Source: an uncultured Clostridia bacterium (GTDB lineage: Bacteria > Bacillota > Clostridia > Oscillospirales > Acutalibacteraceae). Taken from it: a stretch of 62,874 bases of DNA. Under the pieces are notes generated by a model. It was not told the origin of the DNA and did no database searches. It saw only the letters and a list, made by a program, of their open reading frames with translations. Location of the stretch: NCBI GenBank assembly GCA_947170465.1, contig CAMVTS010000005.1, forward strand, positions 1 to 62,874, in the 5' to 3' direction. This document shows positions 49,416 through 59,550 of the stretch, piece after piece. The first letter of the stretch is position 1. Each line of letters starts with the position of its first letter. A program made the translations under genes and the position numbers.

Positions 49416-49988
49416 TTATCCTTTTTCAGTTCCCTGTAATCCGATCTCCTCAGCATGCGGACGCATACCGTCGATGCAGATCCCGGCAACGTCCCTGACC
49501 TCCATGCCCAGAAGCTCACAGCCCTTTTTGATCAGCTCGCGGTCGCATTTGGCGGCAAACCTCTTGTCCTTGAACTTCTTCATGAAGCTCTTAGTGTTCA
49601 GGTCTGTGATGCCGTTCGGACGCATCCTTGCGGTGGCTTGGATGATGCCTGTCAGCTCGTCTACGGCGAACAGGCTCTTTTCCATGTCCGACAGCGGTTC
49701 GACGTCGGTGCAGATGCCCCAACCGTGGCTGAGGATCGCGCGTACATCTTCTTCGCTCACGCCTTCGGCGAGCAGTTCCTTTTCGGTATGCTGTAAATGC
49801 TCGTCGGGAAACTTCTCATAGTCGTAATCGTGCAGATAACCGACTGCCATCCAGTGTTCCTCATCCGCGCCGAAGTGACGTGCCATCGCGCCCATCGCGT
49901 AGCACACGTTCAGCGAGTGGATGATCAGATGATCCTCGGTTACCATCGTGCTGTTGATTTCTTTTGCTCTTTCCAGTGTCAGCGCCAT
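49416..49988 (-). CDS. HD-domain hydrolase
   Basis: The 190-residue protein has TEDHLIIHSLNVCYAMGAMAR, YLHDYDYEKFPDEH and a downstream SHGWG motif as in the HD family (predicted metal-dependent phosphohydrolases of nucleotides or related substrates). No partner domain. The ribosome site is AAAGGATAAG. It is on the minus strand alone, with a terminator. Confidence 0.85.
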   Translation of the reverse strand: MALTLERAKEINSTMVTEDHLIIHSLNVCYAMGAMARHFGADEEHWMAVGYLHDYDYEKFPDEHLQHTEKELLAEGVSEEDVRAILSHGWGICTDVEPLSDMEKSLFAVDELTGIIQATARMRPNGITDLNTKSFMKKFKDKRFAAKCDRELIKKGCELLGMEVRDVAGICIDGMRPHAEEIGLQGTEKG

Positions 49989-50252
49989 AATTCTTATCCT
50001 TTCTCCGCAGTGAATTGCAGTCCGTCGTATAAAAGATGGTTTAGAAGTGCGAGAGGGTTCCGTGTGATCGCTAAAACCATTATACAGCTTCTCACAGTTA
50101 TTGCAAGCGTTTTATTTAAACGAAAGGCTCTCTTTATATTGACTATTATTCAGAATCCGTTAGAATAGAAGTATAATGTGAACGCAACCACTACAAAAAG
50201 GTCTATGACCGCAAAAAAACTCTCTAAGCCCGAAGAAGAATAGGAGCGAAGC

Positions 50253-51383
50253 ATGAAACTGATATTTGCATCGGACAGCTTTAAGGGAAGCCTGTCGAGC
50301 AAGAGAACAGCGGAGCTGTTGACGAAAGCCGCACGGGAAGTGTTCGGCACGTGCGAATGTATCGGCGTGCCGATAGCGGACGGCGGTGAAGGTACTGTTG
50401 ACGCGGTGATCGATGCGCTGAAAGGCGAGAAAACCGATATACTTGTCCACGATCCCTTGATGGACCGCATACGGGCGAGTTATGGCATTGTCGGTGATAA
50501 GGCTGTCATCGAGATGGCAGAGGCGTCGGGGCTGACGCTTGTCCCTGAACCTCTGCGTGATCCGTTGGTCACTACCACCTACGGCACGGGCGAATTGATC
50601 CGTGACGCTCTCAGCCGCGGCTGTCGTGAGCTGTATATCGCGATCGGCGGTTCGGCGACAAACGACGGCGGTATGGGCTGTCTGCGCGCACTGGGCGCAA
50701 GATTTCTCGATCAGGACGGCAATGAACTAAGCGGCTGCGGAAAGGATCTGTCTGCGGTAACAAAAATCGATCTCGACCGATTGGACAGCCGATTATCGGA
50801 CGCGTCCGTTACCGTGCTCTGCGATGTGAAAAATCCGTTATGCGGAAAGAACGGCGCAACCTACACCTTTGCCAAACAAAAAGGAGCAACTGCCGAAACG
50901 ATGAAGTTGCTCGAAAACGGTATGCAAAACTACCGCAATGTGATAAAGCGCCGGTTCGGCATTGACTGCGACCTGATCGAAGGAACAGGAGCGGCAGGAG
51001 GACTCGGCGCGGCGCTGAGGGCCTTTCTGCACGCAGCCATGCAGTCGGGGATCGAGACGGTACTCGAGCTGATCGGCTTTGATGCTCTGCTCGACGGCGC
51101 TGACTTTATTGTGACAGGTGAAGGCAGAGCCGACGCGCAGTCTGTGTGCGGAAAGGTGATGCAGGGCGTCGCACTCCACGCAAAGGCGCGAGGAATCCCC
51201 GTATATGGCTTGTGCGGATCTCTCGGCGACGGCGCGGCACTGCTCTATGACTGCGGCATTGTCTCGCTGTATTCGCTTGTCGATGAAAATACGAGCGTTG
51301 AAGAAGCGATGACAAACGCCGAGGAAGTATACTATCGCGCGGCTGTTCAGATGTTCAGCCGAATCAAGATGGAACAACGATGA
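50253..51383 (+). CDS. glxK: Glycerate kinase (GarK/GlxK family)
   Basis: The 376-residue protein has the family pattern: IFASDSFKGSLSS at the start, ADGGEGTVDA, IGGSATNDGGMGCLRALGA and EGTGAAGGLGAALRAF, with VTGEGRADAQS near the end. It phosphorylates D-glycerate to 2- or 3-phosphoglycerate. Start ATG 50253 is preceded by AGGAGCGAAGC. It is transcribed alone with its own terminator. Confidence 0.93.
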   Translation: MKLIFASDSFKGSLSSKRTAELLTKAAREVFGTCECIGVPIADGGEGTVDAVIDALKGEKTDILVHDPLMDRIRASYGIVGDKAVIEMAEASGLTLVPEPLRDPLVTTTYGTGELIRDALSRGCRELYIAIGGSATNDGGMGCLRALGARFLDQDGNELSGCGKDLSAVTKIDLDRLDSRLSDASVTVLCDVKNPLCGKNGATYTFAKQKGATAETMKLLENGMQNYRNVIKRRFGIDCDLIEGTGAAGGLGAALRAFLHAAMQSGIETVLELIGFDALLDGADFIVTGEGRADAQSVCGKVMQGVALHAKARGIPVYGLCGSLGDGAALLYDCGIVSLYSLVDENTSVEEAMTNAEEVYYRAAVQMFSRIKMEQR

Positions 51384-51421
51384 AATAATTTGAGAAAAAA
51401 ATTTCAAGCTTTTTAAAAAAG

Positions 51422-51454
51422 ACCGATCTTTGCAAAGAACTTGCAAAGGTCGGT
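51422..51454 (+). terminator. Terminator of the glycerate kinase gene
   Basis: The 14-bp arms at 51422-51435 and 51441-51454 pair with one mismatch. The inner segment TGCAAAGAAsTTGCAAAGRTC recurs in direct orientation at 51537-51557. Confidence 0.6.
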
Positions 51455-51557
51455 TTGTTATACTCTAATCACATTCAAGGCAAACACAAAATCTCTTGAA
51501 AAAATTTCAAAAACTTTTTTCAAAAACCTGAAAATCTGCAAAGAAGTTGCAAAGATC
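51431..51557 (+). repeat. Direct repeat pair before the exported protein gene
   Basis: TGCAAAGAACTTGCAAAGGTC at 51431-51451 and TGCAAAGAAGTTGCAAAGATC at 51537-51557 (19 of 21 match); each lies behind an AAAAAATTTC run. Tandem duplication of a hairpin region or a regulator binding site. Confidence 0.55.
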
Positions 51558-51562
51558 ACCCT

Positions 51563-51571
51563 GATATAATA
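51563..51571 (+). promoter_or_regulatory. Extended -10 promoter for the exported protein gene
   Basis: TGATATAAT is an extended -10 element (TGnTATAAT) without a good -35 box. It lies about 43 nt before the ATG at 51614. Confidence 0.5.
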
Positions 51572-51613
51572 AAACCAAAGAAAAACAAAACATTCCAGAA
51601 AGGAGTAACCACC

Positions 51614-53323
51614 ATGAAAAAGACCAACATCACTACAATAAATAACACCAATTCAACTAATAACACTAAAGGAGTGAACAACATGAAAAAGACAAGAAAA
51701 ATCAAGACTAAAATCATCGCAGGCATTCTTTCCGCCATCACCGTATTTTCAGTAGGCACCATGGCAATCAGTTCCGCTTCCGCATTTGCTATCCCGGGAA
51801 TCGCTGAAACCGTACTCAGCACCACCTTCGGCTACGCGAAGGACGAAGTGATGAAGTTAGCCGGTCCCGAGCTTTCCAAGATGGGACTTCCTCCTATTTT
51901 GAACATGGTTCTCGGACTCGAAGATGACGGTCCCTCCAATCAGGACATTCTCGACAAGATCGACAAGAGTACCGAAGAGATCAAGGCAGAGATCAACAAG
52001 GTCATGGACGAGGTCAAGGAGCTTTCCACCCAGACTGCCAACTATCACACCCTCCAGATGAACCAGTTGAAAGCTATCAACAGCAACATCGACACCAAGG
52101 ATTTCAGAGTACAGGCTGACACCGTAGCGGCTGATTTCGCACACGCTCTCAAGCGTATCGACGAAAACAAGGCGAACATCACCTGCGACGGCAACGACAA
52201 GATCAACAACACCACCTACAAGGCTTACAAAGAAATCCTCGCAGACCCCAAGTGCAACGTCAGTGCCATGCAGGCAAACTTCGACGAAATGCTCCGCTTC
52301 CTCAAAGGACAGCGCACCTCCAACAATAATGAGAACGGCTACCGCCAGCTCACCAATTATCTGATGGACAGAGTGGTTGCAGCAGACCTCGGCGAGCACA
52401 GATACATCAAGACTCCTGACTACTACGGCGCAGTTGACAGCATCAACGCAGAGATCCGCGTGATGGAAGAACAAGCCATGATGGATTACGCTATCATCAA
52501 TGCACTCAACGCCATGCAGTTCCGTGTAAAAGAATACGAAATCGACAACGGCATCATCACCGTCAACGAGGACGAATCTCCCTATGCAAAGTTTGAAAAC
52601 ACCGCCACCAACCTGCACAACAGCATGGTTGACATCGACAAGATTTTCAAGACCGTACTGAAGGAAAACAGCTCTATCCCGAGCAAGTATGTTGTCGCCG
52701 ACCTGTATGTCTTAGACGGCAACAAGACCATCAAGAAGGGCTGCACCTCCTTCATCGACGCTTGGTCACAGGGCATCGACAGCGGCAAGAACTTCAACAT
52801 CGTCGTTCTCAAAATGAATCAGTATGTAAAGGCAGACGCAAAGAAGGGCTTCAAGCTCGATAACAATGTAAAGGGCTTGAACGACAAGGGCGGCTTTGAG
52901 GTTCCCGCAGGCAGAGTCATATACATCGACATGGGCACCAGACAGCATAACGGCTTTGACTGCTCCGCAAAGAGTGATATGGATCTGTTCACCATCAACA
53001 ACGGCGCCAGCCTCGAACTCGTTCGTGCAAGGGTTTACGGCGACAACCGCAAGATCGTGATCCCGGACAACGCGAACAACACCTCTTTGACGACAAAATA
53101 TGTAGATTTCAACGGTATCTCTATTTACTACAACAAAGCTAATCCCTGCATCTCCATCTCCAAGAAAGCCAATAACACCAGCCTCAATTTTTGCTGGACT
53201 AACTTCAACGGCGAATGCACCAGCCGGATCCAGAACGACGGCAAAAACACCAAAATCAGCGAATGGTACGTCAAGCGCAGCTGGGAAAAAGAGGTTCGCG
53301 GCGACGAATACTGGGGTACCTGA
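51614..53323 (+). CDS. Exported protein with predicted helical N-terminus and beta-helix C-terminus (family member A)
   Basis: Two in-frame starts exist, ATG 51614 (GAAAGGAG) and ATG 51683 (AAAGGAG); only the second places the signal peptide (MKKTRKIKTKIIAGILS..., cleavage near ASAFA) at the N-terminus, so 51683 is the more likely start, with 546 residues. After about 40 residues of a hydrophobic helix there is a coiled-coil region, a helical region with NIDTKDFR and TYKAYKEILADPKCNVS, and then a beta-rich region with short repeats. It is a paralogue of the product at 60351-62492 over its length. The helical N-terminus resembles pore-forming proteins in style only. Function unknown. Confidence 0.75.
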   Translation: MKKTNITTINNTNSTNNTKGVNNMKKTRKIKTKIIAGILSAITVFSVGTMAISSASAFAIPGIAETVLSTTFGYAKDEVMKLAGPELSKMGLPPILNMVLGLEDDGPSNQDILDKIDKSTEEIKAEINKVMDEVKELSTQTANYHTLQMNQLKAINSNIDTKDFRVQADTVAADFAHALKRIDENKANITCDGNDKINNTTYKAYKEILADPKCNVSAMQANFDEMLRFLKGQRTSNNNENGYRQLTNYLMDRVVAADLGEHRYIKTPDYYGAVDSINAEIRVMEEQAMMDYAIINALNAMQFRVKEYEIDNGIITVNEDESPYAKFENTATNLHNSMVDIDKIFKTVLKENSSIPSKYVVADLYVLDGNKTIKKGCTSFIDAWSQGIDSGKNFNIVVLKMNQYVKADAKKGFKLDNNVKGLNDKGGFEVPAGRVIYIDMGTRQHNGFDCSAKSDMDLFTINNGASLELVRARVYGDNRKIVIPDNANNTSLTTKYVDFNGISIYYNKANPCISISKKANNTSLNFCWTNFNGECTSRIQNDGKNTKISEWYVKRSWEKEVRGDEYWGT

Positions 53324-53387
53324 TAGACACGATTTTATCAAAACAATCGAAATTCCATATAAAACTAAATGATGATTCTCCACAAAA

Positions 53388-53413
53388 ACCGCCCTGCCAA
53401 AAGGCAGGGCGGT
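53388..53413. terminator. Bidirectional terminator
   Basis: The arms ACCGCCCTGCC (53388-53398) and GGCAGGGCGGT (53403-53413) pair perfectly around a 4-nt loop. It separates the plus-strand gene ending at 53323 from the minus-strand peptide gene starting the other way. Confidence 0.85.
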
Positions 53414-53456
53414 CATCTGTTTTGAACCACTGCTGAAAGAACCTATTCAAATTGAT

Positions 53457-53582
53457 TCAGGGTTTGTTAGGAGAAATCGGCAACTCGTCTTCTTCGTAGT
53501 TGATATTGCTTGTGCAGATAACGTCCTCTGTCCGGAACTTGATGATCTCAAGCTCGGTGGGGAGGTATTGTTCTTTTTCCAT
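53457..53582 (-). CDS. 41-residue TEDVI-type peptide, second copy
   Basis: ATG 53582 with a ribosome site AAAGGAGG gives 41 residues. It shares ELEIIKF, TEDVI, TSN, YEEDELP and SPNK with the gene at 262-384 and has the same position directly after a glycine-repeat protein gene. No signal peptide. The strongly conserved middle suggests selection on the protein. Unknown function. Confidence 0.8.
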   Translation of the reverse strand: MEKEQYLPTELEIIKFRTEDVICTSNINYEEDELPISPNKP

Positions 53583-53597
53583 ATCGTCCGACCTCCT

Positions 53598-56500
53598 TTA
53601 ATCAGGGAAATAACTGTCAGCCGCTTTCGCGTACAGATACAGCGCCTTGCAGACGTTCTGCAGGGCTTCAGACTGCGTGCCGTCGCTCAGAACATTACTG
53701 CAATAGGTCATCGGACTGTAAGTGATCGTGCCAATTATCTCTTCGCCATCCTTGACGGTCAGGGTGAAGGTCTTTTTCAGCTCCTTCGCCTTGATACCTC
53801 TGATACGCGCGATCTGATATTTGCCGCTTGTAACGGTTTCGACGTTTTTTCCTTCACACTCAAAGGTCAGCGTCTTTGCGCTTTCAAAATACAGCGAGAG
53901 CGTCGTCTCGGATTTGAGCGAGAGCGTTGCGCCCTCGAAACTCACGCCGTCAGGCAGGTCAATCGCGGATTCCGGCGCTGTGACCGTGACCTCGCCAAGC
54001 GCCTTTTCTTCCTCGGACAAGCTCGCATTGGCGAGATCGGCAGGATTTTTATCAAAATAGATTTGTGCGCGCGCGCCGTAGTTGAGCATTGCCTTGACGA
54101 GCGGAACGGCTTTTGCCAAGTCTTCCCTCTCGTCGGCGTGCTCCAATAGATAGTCGGCGTATTCCTTGACGGAGTAGGTGTACTCTGTACCGTGCATGCC
54201 TGCGTCGATGATTTGTGCCTTGATCTGTGAGGTCATTTCCTTTGCAGCGACTCTGCACTTGAACACATAGTAGTTTTTGCCGTTCCATTCCTTGATCAGC
54301 GCGTCCTTGACAAGCATCGTCTGTTCGGTAGTACCGTTGCCGTCAGGGACGGTAAAGTGCATATAGGCGGTATCCTTGTGGGCGATCACACTGTCGGAAA
54401 GCTCCATGTAGAAGTTGACCGCGATATCGCCGTCAAGCGAGATCGAATGGCCGGCAAGGCGAACGCCTATACCCTGTGACGGTGTCAGGGTTTTACGGTT
54501 GAGAGCTCTGTTGTCGCTGATAACGCCTGCTTCAAAAACATTCGTGCCGTCGGTGAAGGGCTTTTCGAGCGTGACCGTACCGCCGTAGCTGGCGGAGGTG
54601 ATACTGACGTCGTCGGTATAGGTCAGGGTTACGGTGGAACCGCTGCCGCCGATACCTACCGATGCAAAGTTGCCTTCCACAGCTTTCACGATTCCTCCAC
54701 TGATGATGACGTCGGCGTAGCTTTGGTGCCCTGAGCCGATGCCCGCACCGCGTGAGTTTCCCGTCGCGGTAACATTGCCGCCGTTGATGACGACCCTGCC
54801 CGCGTAAGTGTTGTTGCTATTTCCGCCGCCGATCCCTGCGCCGTTGTGACCGCCTTTTGCGTTGACGGTGCCGCCGTTGATCATGATCACGCCCCGGCTA
54901 TCAGGAGCAAATTCTCCCGCCCCGATGCCCGCGGCGTTTTCGGCGCCGGTCACGTTGATCACGCCGCCGTTGATCGTGATGTTACCGAAAACATCGCCGC
55001 ATCCGCCGATGCCTGCGCAGGATGTGGGAGGTTCGGTGATGTTCCAGGTACCGGTACCTGCGCTCTGTCCCCATACGGTCAGCGAACGTGCTCCGTTGAC
55101 CGACATACCCTCCGGATTCGTAAAGGTCGCGCCGTCGCAGAGGATGAGGTTGACGCCGCCATGAACCTTGCCGTTGTTGCTGATGCGGTTGCTGTTAGTC
55201 ACGCTGTCGACAACGGCATACCATCCGCTTTCCAGATCGGTCTCGTCGCCGACGATCCGTGTGGCGGTGACTGTCTTTTCTTCACCGTTCAGGTTGAGAT
55301 AAGTGACCTCGACGATACGAGAGGCTTTCTCGATCGTTTCTGTTATATCAGAGGTATATGTGACGCCGTTCATTGTGACCGAAGCGATATAAACGCGCTC
55401 GCCCTCGGTCGTATAGGTCGGCTCTGTTGTTGTTTCATAGGTGATCGCGTCTCCCTGAGCCATTAAGGGGCACTCAAAGTCGCAGACGGAGCAACGAAAG
55501 TCTGCCGTAGCGGAGTCATGACCGTCCCATGTCCATGTGGGATCTTCAAAAGAGTGCGCTTCAAACTCCACGTTGATCGTCACATCTGACAGAGGCATCG
55601 TAAAAGAATGACTGTCACTGTAGAAGCTGACGTTGTGAGCCTCCGCATCCTTGACCGTGACGCCGGCGAGATGCTTACCGTCAATGCCGTTGACGGTAAC
55701 GGAGACCTTCTCTCCCGCGCGTGCCGACGCCGGAGCCTCTATCGTTCCCGCGGGTACGCCTTCATCTATTCTTATCTGATATTCGCCGCCTCTGAACACC
55801 GCGTTGATCGTCACGTTGTCGTCGGGCATGATAAAGCTGAAAGAGTAATCCACACCGGTGATCTCGGTTTCCTCGCCGCTGTCGGTCGTATAGCTGAAGT
55901 GTTCAAGGTCATAGCCATATTCCTCATGGGGATAAACCCTGACCGTTTGTCCCTCATATGCTTCAACAGGCGCGTAGACATAGCCGCCGGCCATATCGGA
56001 CATCGAAATCGTATGAAGTGGCTTTTGCGTCCACTTCGCGTACAGCGTAATATCTTCGGTCACGGGATTGTCAAAGTCGAACAAGGAGCCGTATTGATCG
56101 TCCGTATACCAGCCGTCGAAAGAGTAACCGTCACGGACAGGTTCCGGTTCGGCAACGGTCGTGTTTTTCTGTAAGACAGACTTTGCTTCGTCGGTCTGAC
56201 CGTCCATCGTGCCGCCGTTCAGTTTGTAGGTGATAACGGCTCCGCGCTCGATGACAAGGTGCTTGGTGTAATTATAGTAAAAGCTGCCGTCGGGCCGCAG
56301 CGCGTCCTCAGGGGTGTATGCGGTCACGATCAATGCCGGATCGGCAACGATATCGTCATAAAAGACCGCCCTCTGCTGCTCTGCATCGGCAGAAACGCGC
56401 GTTATACCGTCATAAAGATACATCCTTCTGCCGGCGCGGATGCCGTAGCTTTTCGCCTGCGCGGTTATCGTGCCGCCTGCGATAATAATATCCTTCGAAG

Positions 56501-59309
56501 CGAAAAACGCGTTGCCCTGCGAACCGACGACGCTGAAATCTCCGTTGAGCGTCAGCGAGCCGATATTGACATGAACGCCGTTCGAAAACATCTGACTTGG
56601 GGTCAGTTCGCCGCTTCCGGTGATAGTCAGATTCATCCTGTTCGCGTAAATCAGCGAACGCTGGTTGCTGTTGATGCCGGGAAGCGATGTAACGCCATTG
56701 AGGTTCAAAACGGAGTTTTCAGGGTCGAAGCTCACCTTTCCGTCGCCAAGAACATCATTCTTATTTGCGTCGGTCACCTGCTTGCCGCCTACCCACAGCT
56801 GGTAGGTATCTCCGTATTCGGCGGTGAGCGTCAGGCTCTCGTTCAGCCTAAAGGAAGCGCCGGGGACAAAAACGTCTGTCACAGAACCGATTGTTCCTCT
56901 CCAACCCGAAAAGTATTTGTTGCCCGGTGGCGTAAAGGCGCTTTCGGGCAGAGTATAGGTCTCTCCCTTGGAGAGATAAACGTCTTCCATCGTACCGCTG
57001 CCGTCGCCGGGATCAAAGCTGACCTTGATCCGCTGATACCCGCATAACGTACAGGTAAGACCTGACGCGTCATATTCATGTAGATCCAAATCCTGATCCG
57101 CCTCGCAGTATTCGCAGGTGGTCTTATGACTGTATTCGTCGATTATGGTGTAGTTTGTATGCGAAAAGCCGCAGGGTCTGATCTCGGCAAACCTGCAGTT
57201 GCGGCAGGAGCTCAGGCGTTCATCCTTCTTTTTCATTTGAGCGTTGTTATCATCACTTCCGGTGCTCACCATCGTCTTGTTGTCGAGAGTTAGCGTTCCG
57301 CTGTCTGAGCCGCCCTTGCCCTTGCCGATTGCGTTGGCGGAGGATAGACCGCACTTTGCGATGACGATGCCGCCAAAGATATTCACCTCGCCGCCGGATC
57401 CGCCGTGACCGCCGCCGATGCCCGCGCCGGACAGCTCTTCGTCGCTGCTGAACAGATCGACCAGAGCGGCGACCGACACCATCATCGCGTTAGCCGAGCG
57501 CTGATACTGGCTGCCCATCGGCGCATTTCCGAGATATCTTGTGACCATTTCCATCATTTCCGAGGAGTTGGTATAGCTTGATGAGGCGGCGATAACATAA
57601 CCGCCGGTGATGTTTACGATATGATTGCTGCCGTTCCTGCCGCCGCCGATACCCGCGCCGCCTGCAGTGGAAGTCGCGACCACAAGGCCGCCGGAGATCT
57701 CTATATAGCCTCCGCCTTTTCCCATTCCGCCGCCGATACCCGCGCCTTTGTCGCTCTGTGAAACCACCGTACCGCCGCTGATATAAATGGGATCGCCCTG
57801 TTCCGCGTCTTGACCGCCGCCGATACCCGCGCCTATTTTATTTCCGTAAGCGACCGCGTTGACCTCGCCGCCGTAGATGTAGATAGGACCGTTTTCACTG
57901 TTTTTGCCGCCGCCTATAGCCGCGCCGCCGTTATGGCTGCTTGCCGTGATGCTTCCGCCGTAGATCGCGATAGCTCCGGTCGACCTGTATGCTCCCTCGC
58001 CGCTGCCGATACCGGCTCCCGATTGGAAGGTTTCTATATTAAAGGTTCCGCCGTAGATCGTGATACCTTCGCCGCTGCAGCGGCTCGCTTCGCCTTTGTA
58101 GCCGCCGCCGATACCGGTGCTGGAACCAAATCTCGACTTAACGATATAATTGCCGGCATAAAAAATCATGCGTCCGCCTGCGCGGAAGCCGCTGCCGCCG
58201 ATGGCTGCTCCTCTGGTTTCTCTTTTGGTAGTCGCTTCAAAATTACCGCCGTAGAAGTTCATGCTGCCGCCGTCGAGACCTTTATCGCCTCCGATGGCGG
58301 CTTCATCCTGATCGTCGCGCTGGGCAAAGCGCTCACAGAAGGCGATCATCTTGCCGGTACCTTGCTTCTGGTCATATACATTCAGGGTGTCCCCTTCACT
58401 GACCTCGAGACCTCTCCTGAAGTCCACCGTCGCGCCATCGCCGAGGATGATATGCACCTCGCCGTCGGTGTGGACGCGCTTTTTGAAGGAAACATCGCTA
58501 TTGACATAATACCAGCTGCCGCTCTGCAGGGTGCTGCCGTCGGCGACCGAGGACATGCTGATATACCCCTCGTCCGGCGTGCGGATGCGCTCTTTTGCGA
58601 CGACATTCTCACCGTCCCATGAGCGCTCTATATACGCCGCGACGGAATCGAAGAATTCTGCATATACCCTCACGTCGGAACCTGCCGGCATGACAAAGGA
58701 ACTGTTGTTGATGATCTCAAGCTGCCTTGTGTCAGCGTCCCATTCATATGTGGCGTACAGCTTATAACACGGCTTTGCGGAATTGGTCGGCGTTACCGTA
58801 ACATTGACCGCGTCGCCCTTATACGCGCGAATGCGGTCGGCGGTAACGGTGCCGTCGGCGCTGCCGGAGACCTGAACGGAATGAAGCTCATCCACTTTGA
58901 AAGAAATACGCGCGTCCGACGGGGGCATGGTGAACACAGCCCTGACATTGCGGTAGGCGTCGAGTATTTCGAGTTCCGCTTCCGTGATTTTCGTCTCGCC
59001 GTCCTGCAGATAGGTCATGGTCATGCCCGTCACATGATACGGATAGTCGTTGGATCCCAGGCGAGCCGTCACGCTGATCTGCGTACCCGACTGAACGGAA
59101 TGACTTGTTCCCTCTGTGACGCTGCCGCCGATCTTGGTTTCGAGCGCAATATTTTCATCATAATCATTGGTCGGGCTCGGCTCAAAATTCTCGACCGTCA
59201 GCGTATACACGGCGCTCTCTGCGCCGACAGGAAACGGAACGATCGTGAACAGACTGACGATCATCAGCAATGACAGCAGTATGCTCATCGGTTTTTTCAA
59301 CATTCCCAT
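53598..59309 (-). CDS. Giant exported glycine-repeat beta-helix protein with InlB-B-type repeat
   Basis: 1903 residues with signal peptide (MGMLKKPMSILLSLLMIVS..., cleavage near VGAES). Residues ~300-640 hold about ten repeats of the type I-x-GG-x-V-x-A-x5-GAGIGGG, expected to form a beta-helix. A cysteine-rich patch with CRNC and CEYC follows (~ residues 690-735). InlB/Listeria-Bacteroides-type repeats (ITYKLNGGTMDG ... YAKWTQ) lie at ~ 1060-1130, and more GAGIGG repeats at ~ 1490-1590. The end has a domain with GYQIARIR-like and AADSYF motifs shared with the 406-1479 product. There is no LPxTG or membrane anchor, so it is secreted or held by repeats. The roughly 40-residue gene follows it. 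Confidence 0.85.
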   Translation of the reverse strand: MGMLKKPMSILLSLLMIVSLFTIVPFPVGAESAVYTLTVENFEPSPTNDYDENIALETKIGGSVTEGTSHSVQSGTQISVTARLGSNDYPYHVTGMTMTYLQDGETKITEAELEILDAYRNVRAVFTMPPSDARISFKVDELHSVQVSGSADGTVTADRIRAYKGDAVNVTVTPTNSAKPCYKLYATYEWDADTRQLEIINNSSFVMPAGSDVRVYAEFFDSVAAYIERSWDGENVVAKERIRTPDEGYISMSSVADGSTLQSGSWYYVNSDVSFKKRVHTDGEVHIILGDGATVDFRRGLEVSEGDTLNVYDQKQGTGKMIAFCERFAQRDDQDEAAIGGDKGLDGGSMNFYGGNFEATTKRETRGAAIGGSGFRAGGRMIFYAGNYIVKSRFGSSTGIGGGYKGEASRCSGEGITIYGGTFNIETFQSGAGIGSGEGAYRSTGAIAIYGGSITASSHNGGAAIGGGKNSENGPIYIYGGEVNAVAYGNKIGAGIGGGQDAEQGDPIYISGGTVVSQSDKGAGIGGGMGKGGGYIEISGGLVVATSTAGGAGIGGGRNGSNHIVNITGGYVIAASSSYTNSSEMMEMVTRYLGNAPMGSQYQRSANAMMVSVAALVDLFSSDEELSGAGIGGGHGGSGGEVNIFGGIVIAKCGLSSANAIGKGKGGSDSGTLTLDNKTMVSTGSDDNNAQMKKKDERLSSCRNCRFAEIRPCGFSHTNYTIIDEYSHKTTCEYCEADQDLDLHEYDASGLTCTLCGYQRIKVSFDPGDGSGTMEDVYLSKGETYTLPESAFTPPGNKYFSGWRGTIGSVTDVFVPGASFRLNESLTLTAEYGDTYQLWVGGKQVTDANKNDVLGDGKVSFDPENSVLNLNGVTSLPGINSNQRSLIYANRMNLTITGSGELTPSQMFSNGVHVNIGSLTLNGDFSVVGSQGNAFFASKDIIIAGGTITAQAKSYGIRAGRRMYLYDGITRVSADAEQQRAVFYDDIVADPALIVTAYTPEDALRPDGSFYYNYTKHLVIERGAVITYKLNGGTMDGQTDEAKSVLQKNTTVAEPEPVRDGYSFDGWYTDDQYGSLFDFDNPVTEDITLYAKWTQKPLHTISMSDMAGGYVYAPVEAYEGQTVRVYPHEEYGYDLEHFSYTTDSGEETEITGVDYSFSFIMPDDNVTINAVFRGGEYQIRIDEGVPAGTIEAPASARAGEKVSVTVNGIDGKHLAGVTVKDAEAHNVSFYSDSHSFTMPLSDVTINVEFEAHSFEDPTWTWDGHDSATADFRCSVCDFECPLMAQGDAITYETTTEPTYTTEGERVYIASVTMNGVTYTSDITETIEKASRIVEVTYLNLNGEEKTVTATRIVGDETDLESGWYAVVDSVTNSNRISNNGKVHGGVNLILCDGATFTNPEGMSVNGARSLTVWGQSAGTGTWNITEPPTSCAGIGGCGDVFGNITINGGVINVTGAENAAGIGAGEFAPDSRGVIMINGGTVNAKGGHNGAGIGGGNSNNTYAGRVVINGGNVTATGNSRGAGIGSGHQSYADVIISGGIVKAVEGNFASVGIGGSGSTVTLTYTDDVSITSASYGGTVTLEKPFTDGTNVFEAGVISDNRALNRKTLTPSQGIGVRLAGHSISLDGDIAVNFYMELSDSVIAHKDTAYMHFTVPDGNGTTEQTMLVKDALIKEWNGKNYYVFKCRVAAKEMTSQIKAQIIDAGMHGTEYTYSVKEYADYLLEHADEREDLAKAVPLVKAMLNYGARAQIYFDKNPADLANASLSEEEKALGEVTVTAPESAIDLPDGVSFEGATLSLKSETTLSLYFESAKTLTFECEGKNVETVTSGKYQIARIRGIKAKELKKTFTLTVKDGEEIIGTITYSPMTYCSNVLSDGTQSEALQNVCKALYLYAKAADSYFPD

Positions 59310-59550
59310 AATGTATACCTCCTAATACTTATTAATTCGTTATCGTTATTATAGCATATTTTAGGAAATCATTTAGCATTTTGCAAAAAACAAAATAATA
59401 TTTGCCATTTTTTGTATGCTTATATAAAAAGCCAGCGCCGGATTCGTGCGTTTTGACCATACGAGGCGTTCGTTCATACTATTCTCTGTTAGAAAGCAGA
59501 AGGCTGCTTTTCATGAAGAAAGGTAAAAAACGTTGCACGACTGCCCATAA

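Noticed and set aside
51857..52618. Minus-strand frame of 253 codons rich in V, L and D
   Set aside because: Antisense shadow of the exported protein gene; no start signals or motif.
57300..58350. Regularly spaced short DNA repeats that look like an array
   Set aside because: They encode the GAGIGGG protein repeats in frame and vary between copies as coding repeats do; no CRISPR-type identical repeats and spacers.
57810..58622. Plus-strand alanine-rich frame of 270 codons
   Set aside because: Antisense to the GAGIGGG repeats of the giant gene; its apparent repeats are only a mirror of them.
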